From assembly GCA_037893245.1 (NCBI GenBank), contig JBAIAA010000245.1, forward strand, positions 434,001-498,000: a stretch of DNA of 64,000 nt, in the 5' to 3' direction. This document shows, piece by piece, positions 22,224 through 33,648 of this stretch. The notes beneath the pieces are model-generated. The model was not told the DNA's origin. It saw nothing but the letters and a program-made list of their open reading frames with translations, and did not search any database. The DNA is from Crossaster papposus. Its lineage: Eukaryota > Echinodermata > Asteroidea > Velatida > Solasteridae. Each line of letters opens with the position of its first letter. The stretch's first letter is position 1. A program made the position numbers and the translations under genes.

Positions 22224-22411
22224 CTGGAAGAAATCTGGGTCTTTCAAAGCGCCCTCGCTTGTTCCCCCCATTCCGCCATCTTCCTTCTGGGACAGACCGA
22301 GGGCGCTCAGCTCGCTGACGATCTTGCGGATGTAAATACGCGCCCCGCTGTACTCCTGGCGTTCGCGCTTAGCCTGGGACTGCCTCGCTTTGATGCATTC
22401 CATGCAAGACT
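22224..22411 (-). CDS. USP48: Probable USP48-like exon
   Basis: Minus-strand open segment reading SCMECIKARQSQAKRERQEY then a charged run and ending LKDPDFFQ at a GTGAGC donor. The acceptor is probably ...gcgtatag near 22,412. It lies upstream of and on the same strand as the USP48 Ubl exons. It exits in phase 0 but the 21,290 exon needs phase 2, so an exon between them is missing or a border is misplaced. The family assignment comes from context, not from a strong motif. Confidence 0.5.
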
Positions 22412-22446
22412 CTATACGCGGTGCAAACAGAACCAGGCTATATTGT

Positions 22447-22562
22447 AAACTCGAAACTCGAAAAGTCAACTCGAAACTCGAAAAGTCAACTCGAAACTCG
22501 AAAAGTCAACTCGAAACTCGAAAAGTCAACTCGAAACTCGAAAAGTCAACTCGAAACTCGAA
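22447..22562. repeat. 20-bp minisatellite
   Basis: Just under six perfect copies of ctcgaaactcgaaaagtcaa, immediately upstream (minus strand) of the 22,224 exon's acceptor region. Confidence 0.95.
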
Positions 22563-23671
22563 GAAAAGAAACCCTCTGTATTGGTCTGTATGTACTGTAC
22601 AATGTACACGACATGTAGTTCTACAGGAAAGGCAGTTGCAATGACCTGAGTCAGACCTGAGTCAGAAATGCCTGTGTCCCTGTGGGACTGAAATGTGCAA
22701 CAGTGGCCCAGATTCATGGAGATATAAGAACAGACCAAATCTGAAATCTGTGAACACTTTGGTTCCCGGATGAATTTGGTACACTATCATCATCATGCAT
22801 GTAACAAGAAGAACAACACCAGGGTCTTATGACTGCAAGTAAAAATAATTCCCACCTGCCCAATATCCCAAGAGACAAATCGTTAATTCCTGTCCACCAA
22901 AACAGTTGCGGTGGATATTCATGAACTTGGAGATGTAGAGCGTACTCAACTCTATCCCATTTTATATTTATTCTCATCAGGTTTCCCCTCCTAGTGTGAG
23001 ATTGAGTTTCAGGTTTCAGTTCCTTTTTGTCCCAAATGGGCCGTGACCCATGAGTCATTATATTGTTTCTTTAATTAAGGCTGGGATGGGTTGTTGAGGA
23101 CCTCATGCTATCGTTGGATGGTTGGTGGAAACGGGTATTAGGAGGAAAGAGCAGAAACTAAGACGGGTTTTGAATGAGAGGGTATTGACGGCGGCGTATG
23201 CTGGGTAGGAATGGTGGTTCAATGGCACGTGCAGAGCTGTTTAGATAAACTCCCCCACCCCCCAGGCTAAGGGGTATTTGTACTGTACATGTACACTGAA
23301 GGTGAAGGAACGTACATGTACATGTACATTGCATGTAGTTTGTCATAAAAGAGCTGTTTATCCCTTAACCACCCCCCCCCCCCCCCCCCCCCTTCCCAAG
23401 ATGTGTTTTAGATAAGTCAAGGCCATTTTCAGTGGCACTATTATTAGTCACCAGTTTAAAGAAACAAAAGTTTGATTCATGAAGAGGATCGGAATTGACA
23501 AGGAAACTTATTGTTATTGTACCAAAATGCAGCAATGACACCTAACAAGTCGGATAATCAATCAACACATTGGCCACAAATTTTGTGTTGACCTAGGTCA
23601 TAAATAAAACAGCAAATAAGATGACAATTGTCAGTTCCAGTTATAAATGTTTAATCTCACTGCCTGTTTAA

Positions 23672-24051
23672 AGGTAGTATACACCATTGGTAATTGCTTG
23701 AATTATCATGAATGGGTGGATTTGGGGGGTTGTATTTCATAGTAAATATCGTTTAACTGACTTTTCCGAAGTTTTACAATCATGGATGCCGAGAAAAGCA
23801 CGAAAAACAGCGTTTGTTTTCAACCGGGGTCGAGCAGTTATTCTTATGTTATCTTTGTTTTTTCGCTCTCGCCGTCCGGCGAGAGCGAATTTTTCGTTAT
23901 AAAATTCATTTTTTTTTGAATAATTACAGGATATCTAGCGCAATCCTTTTGCTGAATGCCTAGAATCATTATTTACTTTCAATTGAGTAAGGTATTTATT
24001 AATAATTCAGTAGTAAATATTTTTGATATCTGCAAATGGTGTATACTACCT
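23672..24051. mobile_element. TTAA MITE, 'AGGTAGTATACACC' family, full length
   Basis: A 380-bp element between TTAA sites with ends AGGTAGTATACACC / GGTGTATACTACCT. It carries an internal palindrome cgctctcgccgtccggcgag near 23,867. An almost identical copy in the opposite orientation lies inside the giant foldback element at 36,311. Confidence 0.88.
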
Positions 24052-24168
24052 TTAAACCTTCTTGTTGCAGTTGTGTCCTGTCATTTACACAGTGATGACT
24101 TTAAACATCTGCTCTGTCTAATGTGTTCCTGTGTGACTCATGTCTGTAGTGAATTGTCAATAGTGTAA

Positions 24169-26524
24169 AGCCCTGTTCGCACTGGACTTAAAATGATAAA
24201 ACGTACCTAGACGATGGGTCCTTTTCCCATTTTAAGTCCAGTGCGGACAGCCTAGGACGTTTTCCTCTCAGGTACTTCTCCCGTGTCCAATGGGTACTTC
24301 TACCGGCCAACTGCTGCCCGGGAAAACGTCCCTGGTCGCTTTTCCCTAGACGATAAGTCCAGTGCGAACAGCGCGACTCGGTAAAAGCGTCCCAGGAAAA
24401 CGTCCACCCGGCCCTCCAGTGCAAGGTCACGCAATACAAGGCACTGCGCATGCGCTCTTTGCATTGTTTATGTAACCTAGAAAAATGGTCAAAAGAATTT
24501 ATAGTCTAAGGCCTGGTTCAAAATGATCAAATCGCAATATATTTACGAGAGCTGGGACAAAAAAATACAGAATCAATTGAAATAGAGTTCTCAAAAAGAT
24601 AAAAATATTTATTAAAGGTTATCCACAAACCAGAACTACACTTCGCCAAGATCAATCACAGAGAAGGAAAGAAAACTTGGAATGTGACCAAACAATGTAA
24701 AAAATGCGAAACTAAAAAGTGTGAGCGAGAGAAAATCAAATTTGGATACAAGTGTAGAAAAAAAGGATAAAAAAATAAACAATAAAAATAAAACCAACAC
24801 AGTGCCAATAGCGGATTGCTCTAGAATGCTTTCAGACAGAGCCCATAATATCTATAAGAACAAAAGAAAAACACAAGAAGAATATAAGATTAAAAACTTC
24901 GTCAAGTATTACGTAAATACAAATACGCTTTAAAGAACAGAATAAACTATAACTTTGAGTGAACTTAAGAATACAGTAAATGCCACTCAACTAAAGCTAA
25001 ACCAAAAAAGGAAGAAGAAAACAAAGTCACAAGATTAAATAACACAAGCCAACCATTAGTGCAGCATGTACATTGTAAGTACAGTACAGAACAAAAACCC
25101 AGTTGTCCTGTGAATATATAATAGCCTATACATCTGGTTATACTCAAGGTCCAAACAGTGACCATGCAGTCAGACCCAGCCATCCAGGGGGGGTCAGTCA
25201 GAGTAGCTATAAGGCACAGTCAAGGTAATCAAATCACTCATCACACCCATACACCCAGCATTTGGCAATAACAAAAACCTAAGGTCTAAGTCTACAATAG
25301 CACAAGTACTGCTGTTTAAAGAAATATAGAACTTTCTAAAACTAATGAGTAATGTTGGACTACAGATAGGCACATTTTGTTCAAAGCTAAAACAGAATAT
25401 AAGATACGGCTCTTCTAGATTAACACAATAATACAAGTAAAACTTCAAACTAAATAGCTACTGAATAATTCACCGTAAAAGTTAAAAAGGAGTAATTCTA
25501 CCCATTCATCGAAATTCTTAAAAGTGGATGACCGACAATTATCAATAAGACTTGTTATGAATTTCAAACGAGTATACCATTATACAATTATACAATTATA
25601 AGCAGGGATGTAGTCGAGTCCATCACAAGTCCCTGATTCTAAAGAGTAGTCCTGGTAGTTTACCCCAAAGACAATTAAAAGTCACCATCGGAAGTGTTTA
25701 AAATATCAATATGACTGATTTTGTAACAAAATGCCACAAATAATGAAAAGAAACTCACCAAAGCGGAATTTAACAGACATCCATCTAGGCATGGTAGGAC
25801 TAGGGGAAAATGTGGTTGTTCCCTCTTTGCTGCCAGTCTGCTAACTGATATGTACCCCACCGTTGGATGGGGACATTCCTTGCTTAGTGTAATGTGATCT
25901 GGGGGGGGGGGGGGCACTCTCAAATGCAGAGAGGTCAGTCTTTGTACCTTGTAAAGTGCAGAGGAAAATAGACCAGGCCGGCGTCTAGCCAAAAGAAAAA
26001 CTATGTACTGGGACCTACTCCTATAAAAAAATAGAATCTCGGGGGAAAGTAGCCAAGGGTAATTTGCCACCATTACATTTACATGCGGGCACGCTACATG
26101 CAAACCGCATCGTGATCACATTCGCACGTGGTTCTGCAAAAAAGATTACGTGGGGTTCCTTTGGTCAATATTATGGCAGATATTATTATTGATACAGTCG
26201 GAAGTTTGATTGGTGATACCATTGCATCATTTCCAAATGATAATAAAGAACATCAACGTGTCTTACGACAAAAGAAAGCACGACAATGGATGCGATGGCG
26301 TCAATGATTTGATCGGGTACACCGGGGTCAATGCAAAAAAAGGTCACACAAAGCGCCCTCACGAGTCATTATAATGACAGCTTGGCTACTTCTCCCACGG
26401 TCTCGGTAAAATTTTCACGTGTCGAAAGTCCAAGTGCGAACAGTGGTAGCATTTGACGTACATTTATTATTTTACCATCGTCTCAGTAAAACCTTTCCAA
26501 AAAAAGTCCAGTGCGAACACGGCT
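24169..26524. mobile_element. PIF/Harbinger-like element, 2.36 kb
   Basis: Inverted ends AGCCCTGTTCGCACTGGAC / GTCCAGTGCGAACACGGCT flanked by TAA (24,166-24,168 and 26,525-26,527). The TWA duplication indicates PIF/Harbinger. The outer ~300 bp on each side match the 19,611 MITE, and the ~1.6 kb middle (24.5-26.1 kb) is AT-rich. A 44-codon ATG ORF at 26,173-26,307 is all that resembles protein. I see no DDE domain or Myb partner, so it is non-autonomous or decayed. Confidence 0.7.
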
Positions 26525-28446
26525 TAAGAATGAGTGATCATCCTTGATGTTTTCTGGTATTGTGTGTTTAAACATGTACATGCACCTGTCTAAGTAGCAT
26601 TGGCCTGCATCTACTGTAAACCTGTTGGCTCCAACAAAACCATTTTAATTTTTTTTTCTTTACCCTACCCATTAGATATCTCGGTGGGGCACCCCCTGGT
26701 CCCCTGGTCCCCTACCACCACATGACAAATGAGAGTTAGGACTGATTGGGTCAGGTGTTGTGCAATCAATGCTGGACAGTTTTTATTAAAGGGAAACTCT
26801 AAACCCAGCCTTCGGGGAAAAGACAAATGATATTCGGTCTGGGACTTTAGTACACAAAATCTATTATTCTAATTTGGTATAAAACTTGTCCAAGCGATAT
26901 TTCAATTACGGTACCACAATTTATTCAGAGCAGGAAAGCCTGCTGAACCAATTGAGTCCTTCAATTTGATTTAGAATGGCCACATGTATCCTGAAAATAC
27001 TCAATGCATCTAGTCTACAAAACAAGATGGTGTCATATGAAAATCTGACTCCTACGAAAAAAACTAATTCACTCTATTACTGGTTTAAACCCTCTCTTGT
27101 GACCAGTCACTTGTTTAAATGATTCCACATTTCATAGAGTCCTACATTTACATGTAGGCACACTACACTAGCTTAAACAGTGTATATCCTACCTTTAAAT
27201 CAACCCATTCCTGATAATTCAAGCAATTGCCAATGGTGTATCCTACCTTTAACGGGCAAATTAGGCATGCCAGATGGATGACAGCACACAAAATCTCAGT
27301 ACTCAATTGAATGCTTTCAGTTCAGTACCCTGAAACTGAAAAAAGCTCCATAAACCACACTACCAAATCAGTCAAACGATTACAAAAAAAGGGAGACTGC
27401 TCGAAGATATTACTCCGACCCTATATATCTCCAATATCCTAACTTGATTTACATGGGACAAAATGCCAAAGTCTTGAACAAACTCTAAACAAGTACAACA
27501 AATTGCGGCAATAAATTTTTCTTTTTTTTCTTATCTGGACATTTTCCCAAAGACTGTAAAACGCAAGTGATTTGTGGCACTCCATTTAAAATCCCATCTA
27601 AATATTTGCCAAGATTGAAAATTCCATTCACTAAACAAAACTTCTAAAACATTAAGCAAACTTTTTGCAAGGTATACATGTACATAGTAGAACACTATTA
27701 ATGCATGCATTCATAAATGAGCAATTGTTTTTATTTAGATTTTTAAAACAGATACAGTATATTCAAAACCAACAGAAATAAATTAAGCAGTCCATTGTTG
27801 TGTGTGAAACAACAAGCTGAAGAAAATATCTAGAACCCCCCCCCCCCCCTTTCAATTTGCTTCATGGTCTTCAATTGTGGAAAGAAAGCTTGTCATTTGT
27901 TTTATCATGATCCTAATGTTCCCCTTTTAAAAAGCTGTTTTTTTAAGAGGGGGGGGGGGGGGGACCGAGGCCAAAGCTATACAGACTAATATGATGGAGA
28001 ATCATTCTAGACGAAAAATCATACCAAGAAATTCAGAATCGGTCCAGTAAAAGTACTGGCCCAAATCGAGATATCTTGGTATCACTTTTATTCCAGAAAG
28101 ATTCTCCATCCATTGGTATTGCCAGTTTGGACCTTAGGGTAGTGGAAGCAGTGTCAGGTTTTTTGTGGGTTACCCTTTATACTAAGAGACAACTCATTTC
28201 GTCCGCAACAATATCATAAATTACTGATGGTTTCATTGATCACAATCTTGGGATTTAGAAACTTGAGCTTTTCGTCTGCGTAAACGTACATGTTCTTAGT
28301 TCTTTGCTCCCGCATAATAAATTATCTTGATCTCGCGTTATATAGAGTTCACAAGGAGAGAAGTTGCTTTGATTTAATCGTTTGTCTTTGACGAAGTGCT
28401 TTATAAAGTACAAATCTATTGTGATTTTCTTATCTTTTCTCGACAG
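26525..28446. other. Intron-like sequence, no gene seen
   Basis: Holds a partial 'AGGTAGTATACACC' MITE end (27,177-27,253), a poly-C run near 27,836 and a poly-G run near 27,948. If the exons at 13,421 and 28,447 belong together, this is part of their intron. Confidence 0.45.
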
Positions 28447-28526
28447 GTCTCTGGAGTATATATCCGGACTGGAGAGTAAACAGTAGAGTGTTCACCGTCA
28501 ACCTTTCTGGCTTACTACAGCTAGAG
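28447..28526 (+). CDS. Candidate coding exon, unknown gene
   Basis: An 80-nt open segment with acceptor tttctcgacag and donor gtaggc. It reads LWSIYPDWRVNSRVF then a hydrophobic TVNLSGLLQLE. Its phase (two bases completing Gly) matches the donor at 13,491. Aromatic and hydrophobic content suggests a folded or membrane-proximal protein segment. I do not recognise the family. Confidence 0.35.
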
Positions 28527-29069
28527 GTAGGCAGGGTACCATACGTCATTCTGATGCTATTCACTATAAGGCGACAATTTGGGATCACTCAATGAGGATA
28601 CGACTTTTTATCTTATAATAAACATATAAACCACATGGGAAACTGACTAGGTAAATTTGCATAAATTTAAAGATTGGCCGCTAACGCAACGCAATCGACT
28701 GATTGCGCAAGTCGACCGATCGCACCCAACATATTCATTTCACGGATATTCTTTTGGATAGTTCAGTTATTTTTGATCTATTTGACAATCAACTACTTGT
28801 CACTTGTCGCCTTTTTAGTTCCATATCAATGGAAGCCATAACTTTGCCATCTGGTTTGGTCAACATTGATCATATGCAGTGGGCCCCCCACATGGTGATA
28901 TGGTAAAGAGAAAAAAACTTGGTGGAAAAAAAAATATCATGTCACTCAAATCCCTTGTGGCCCTGTTGCTGTTTGTGTGTGATGTTGTATTGGTTGTAAG
29001 TGGTGTGTTGCATATTTTTTTGGCCTATCACAGTATCAGTGGAAAGCACAGCTTTGCGCTCTCATCGGT

Positions 29070-29515
29070 GTCAGGTCAACTCGCCCCCTGACCGACTCGC
29101 CCCTTACCTACTCGCCCCTTTCCAACTCGCCCCCTGACCGACTCGCCCCCTGACCACTGACCTCTATACATGGACAGATCATCCATTGTTTCATTTTGAA
29201 GTCGGCATGCAGAGAAGTGCAACATGGCGTCACTGCTGTGAGCCAATGAAATTTCCAGGTGTAGAGTTCAGTTGGTTGGTAAATCCACTGACCTCTACAA
29301 CTGGACATTTCATTGGCTCACAGCAGTGACGCCATGTTGCACTTCCAGTTCGCGCCGACTTCAAGTGTTAGCACAGCAGAATATGGACAATGATCTGTCC
29401 AGGTGTTGAGGTCAGTGCCCCTGACCGACTCGCCCCTTACTAACTCGCCCCCTGACCGACTCGCCCCCTGGCCGACTCGCCTCCTGACCGACTCGCCCCC
29501 TGACCGACTCCCCCT
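29070..29515. repeat. 'CTGACCGACTCGCCCC' repeats around a large inverted repeat
   Basis: Tandem ~18-bp 'gaccgactcgccccct' units at 29,080-29,155 and 29,418-29,512 bracket two inverted arms (about 29,155-29,270 and 29,289-29,412, sharing 'gtgcaacatggcgtcactgc'). The whole looks like a foldback MITE whose subterminal unit expanded. Confidence 0.75.
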
Positions 29516-30404
29516 GGTTTGATTTACATGTATTTTTAATTCTATAATTTGTATCATTTGCCCTCGTAGAACTTAACAACTGAAAAGACGATGTGGGTAA
29601 ACTTTTTCCTTGATTATTCTCTTGCATAGGCCCTAATCTCGATTATTTTTATCTAAGTTTTAGAAAATACCTTTTGATGTTCGTTTCGGTGGTGGAAATT
29701 AAAGACAAAGCAGTAGGCCTAAATCCTCGAAGCCAAAAAAGTTAAACTCATAACAATTTATTTATACATTTATATATTTAAAGAAAATTGGGGGGGGGGG
29801 GGGGGAAATAATCATGTTTGGTTCTTGTTTGTATGAGGGTTTTTTCGGAGCGCGGGGGGCCGGGGACAAGTTGATCGCATAATTTGATGCGATTTTGTTT
29901 ACTGCTTTCCAACCCAATAGGGCTTTTCAAGGAAGCTATAGGGAATCTGTCAATCACTCCACCATTCTTTGTTACGAAAACCAATGCTCTTAATGAGGGA
30001 TTGAACTGGGTGTTACGACGCTCATCTACAAAACTCAGTCGGCTCCCTCTGATCAGTCCGCCAAACGTGGTGAAAGATGGTGAAAAACCCAGATCAAAGA
30101 GCTGACAGTGAATACAATAAAGTCGCCAATTTGACCAATGAGGTTGCTACTTTTGGAGAAGGGGGGACTGTTTTTGGTATTTTGTATGTCCAATGGTGTT
30201 AAATGTGATTTTCACATTTTATAAGACGTTTGGTATGTCGTGTTAGACCTGAGAATATTCAGAACATAAAAAGCACGAACTTTTTAAAGACACATCCATA
30301 AACCGTTTTTATGCATGCTTTAGGGTGGGTTTTTGCGGGGCACGCGAACGATTTGCGAAGGATGCGAATGCCAAAAAAATGGCAAAGTCAACATTCGTAT
30401 TTTT

Positions 30405-33400
30405 AAGGGGATCGCCGCTGTGTGCCATTCGCCAACACACGCAGCGAATTAGTTACACGGAAATCCCTCTTTTTAAACGATTTTGTACCATCGTAGATGT
30501 CAACAAATAAATGTTTTCTTTTTATAAATCGCTAAGGATACTTTCAAAGTGTATTCTATAAGCGCCCCGAGTAAATCCATATTTAATCCGTATCAGCAAA
30601 ATCAATTTAATCCCAAGGTTCATAGTTAGGCAAAATACAGTTTTTTTGCCTCATTATTATCGAATATCCTATTTTATAATGAATTTGTACCATCGTAAAC
30701 AAGCAAAAATTCCAGTTTTCTTTAAGTGACCCCATGAAGGGAAGTCCCAGGAAGAATTTATAAGCGCCCCGACAAAATCCGTGGACTAGAAAGTCTAGCC
30801 CAACTAATTTAATCCTCGGAAGGTTATCGCCGCTGTGTGCCATTCGCCAACACACGCAGCGAATCCCTCTTTTTAAACGATTTTGTACCATCGTAGATGT
30901 AAACAAATAAATTTTTTCCTTTAATAAATTGCTAAAGATACTTCCAAAGTATATTCTATAAGCGCCCCGAGTAAATCCATATTTAATAAGTCTCGGCAAA
31001 ATCAATTTAATCCCCAGGTTCATAGTTAGGCAAAATACAATTTGTTTGCCTCATTATTATCGAATATCCTATTTTATAATGAATTTGTACCATCGTAAAC
31101 AAGCAAAAATTCCAGTTTTCTTTAAGTGACCCCATGAAGGGAAGTCCAAAGAAGAATTTATAAGTGCCCCGACAAAATCCGTGCACTAGAAAGTCTAGCC
31201 CAACTAATTTAATCCTCGGAAGGTTATCGCCGCTGTGTGCCATTCGCCAACACACGCAGCGAATTAGTTACACGGAAATCCCTCTTTTTAAACGATTTTG
31301 TACCATCGTAGATGTCAACAAATAAATGTTTTCTTTTTATAAATCGCTAAGGATACTTTCAAAGTGTATTCTATAAGCGCCCCGAGTAAATCCATATTTA
31401 ATCCGTATCAGCAAAATCAATTTAATCCCAAGGTTCATAGTTAGGCAAAATACAGTTTTTTTGCCTCATTATTATCGAATATCCTATTTTATAATGAATT
31501 TGTACCATCGTAAACAAGCAAAAATTCCAGTTTTCTTTAAGTGACCCCATGAAGGGAAGTCCCAGGAAGAATTTATAAGCGCCCCGACAAAATCAGTGCA
31601 CTAGAAAGTCTAGCCCAACTAATTTAATCCTCGGAAGGTTATCGCCGCTGTGTGCCATTCGCCAACACACGCAGCGAATTAGTTACAGTGAAATCCCTCT
31701 TTTTAAACGATTTTGTACCATCGTAGATGTAAACAAATAAATGTTTTCTTTTAATAAATTGATAAGGATACTTCCAAAGTATATTCTATAAGCGCCCCGA
31801 GTAAATCCATATTTAATAAGTCTCGGCAAAATCAATTTATCCCCAGGTTCATAGTTAGGCAAAATACAAGTTTTTTGCTTCATTATTATCGGATATCCTG
31901 TTTTATAATGAATTTGTACCATCGTAAACAAGCAAAAATTCCAGTTTTTTTTTAAGTGACCCCATGAAGGGAAGTCCAAAGAAGAATTTATAAGCGCCCC
32001 GACAAAATCCGTGGACTAGAAAGTCTAGCCCAACTAATTTAATCCTCGGAAGGTTATCGCCGCTGTGTGCCATTCGCCAACACACGCAGCGAATCCCTCT
32101 TTTTAAACGATTTTGTACCATCGTAGATGTAAACAAATAAATGTTTTCTTTTAATAAATTGATAAAGATACTTCCAAAGTATATTCTATAAGCGCCCCGA
32201 GTAAATCCATATTTAATAAGTCTCGGCAAAATCAATTTAATCCCCAGGTTCATAGTTAGGCAAAATACAGTTTTTTTTGCCTCATTATTATCGAATATCC
32301 TATTTTATAATGAATTTGTACCATCGTAAACAAGCAAAAATTCCAGTTTTTTTTAAGTGACCCCATGAAGGGAAGTCCCAGGAAGAATTTATAAGCGCCC
32401 CGACAAAATCAGTGCACTAGAAAGTCTAGCCCAACTAATTTAATCCTCGGAAGGTTATCGCCGCTGTGTGCCATTCGCCAACACACGGAGCGAATTAGTT
32501 ACAGTGAAATCCCTCTTTTTAAACGATTTTGTACCATCGTAGATGTAAAAAAAAAAGTTTTCTTTTAATAAATTGCTAAAGATACTTCCAAAGTATATTC
32601 TATAAGCGCCCCGAGTAAATCCATATTTAATCCGTATCAGCAAAATCAATTTAATCCCAAGGTTCATAGTTAGGCAAAATACAAGTTTTTTGCCTCATTA
32701 TTATCGAATATCCTATTTTATAATGAATTTGTACCATCGTAAACAAGAAAAAATTTCATTTTTTTTTAAGTGACCCCATGAAGGGGAGTCCCAGGAAGAA
32801 TTTATAAGCGCCCCGACAAAATCAGTGCACTAGAAAGTCTAGCCCAACTAATTTAATCCTCTGAAGGTTATCGCCGCTGTGTGCCATTCGCCAACACACG
32901 CAGCGAATCCCTCCTTTTAAACGATTTTGTACCATCGTAGATGTAAACAAATAAATTTTTTCTTTTAATAAATTGCTAAAGATACTTCCAAAGTATATTC
33001 TATAAGCGCCCCGAGTAAATCCATATTTAATAAGTCTCGGCAAAATCAATTTAATCCCCAGGTTCATAGTTAGGCAAAATACAATTTGTTTGCCTCATTA
33101 TTATCGAATATCCTATTTTATAATGAATTTGTACCATCGTAAACAAGCAAAAATTCCAGTTTTCTTTAAGTGACCCCATGAAGGGAAGTCCAAAGAAGAA
33201 TTTATAAGCGCCCCGACAAAATCCGTGCACTAGAAAGTCTAGCCCAACTAATTTAATCCTCGGAAGGTTATCGCCGCTGTGTGCCATTCGCCAACACACG
33301 CAGCGAATTAGTTACACGGAAATCCCTCTTTTTAAACGATTTTGTACCATCGTAGATGTAAACAAATAAATGTTTTCTTTTAATAAAATTGCTAAAGATA

Positions 33401-33648
33401 CTTCCAAAGTATATTCTATAAGCGCCCCGAGTAAATCCATATTTAATAAGTCTCGGCAAAATCAATTTAATCCCCAGGTTCATAGTTAGGCAAAATACAA
33501 GTTTTTTGACTCATTATTATCGGATATCCTGTTATTTGTACCATCGTAAACAAAAAAATATAGCAGTTTTTTTAAGTGACCCCATGACGGGAAGTCTAAA
33601 CAAGAATTAATAAGCCGCCCCGACAAAATCCGTGCACTAGAAAGTCTA
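30405..33648 (-). repeat. Left terminal array of ~400-417 bp units
   Basis: Eight copies, judged by cgccgctgtgtgcc at 30,413, 30,829, 31,228, 31,643, 32,058, 32,459, 32,872 and 33,272. Units come in two lengths, ~415 and ~400. The short form lacks about 15 bp ('tagttacacggaa'). Only the outermost unit begins aaggggatcgcc; inner ones have aaggttatcgcc. The innermost unit breaks off at 'agaaagtcta'. Recurrent 80-codon open frames in the units arise from repetition. Confidence 0.95.

Noticed and set aside
22390..22644. Ser/Lys-rich ORFs over the 20-bp repeat
   Set aside because: Translation of a minisatellite in an intron-like position.
24721..24933. Lys/Asn-rich 70-codon ORF
   Set aside because: AT-rich low-complexity sequence inside the Harbinger-like element, no domain.
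31683..31979. Inverted satellite only, without transposon
   Set aside because: Shared outer termini, mirrored variants and the enclosed transposase-like gene fit a foldback element better, though a satellite origin of the unit is still possible.
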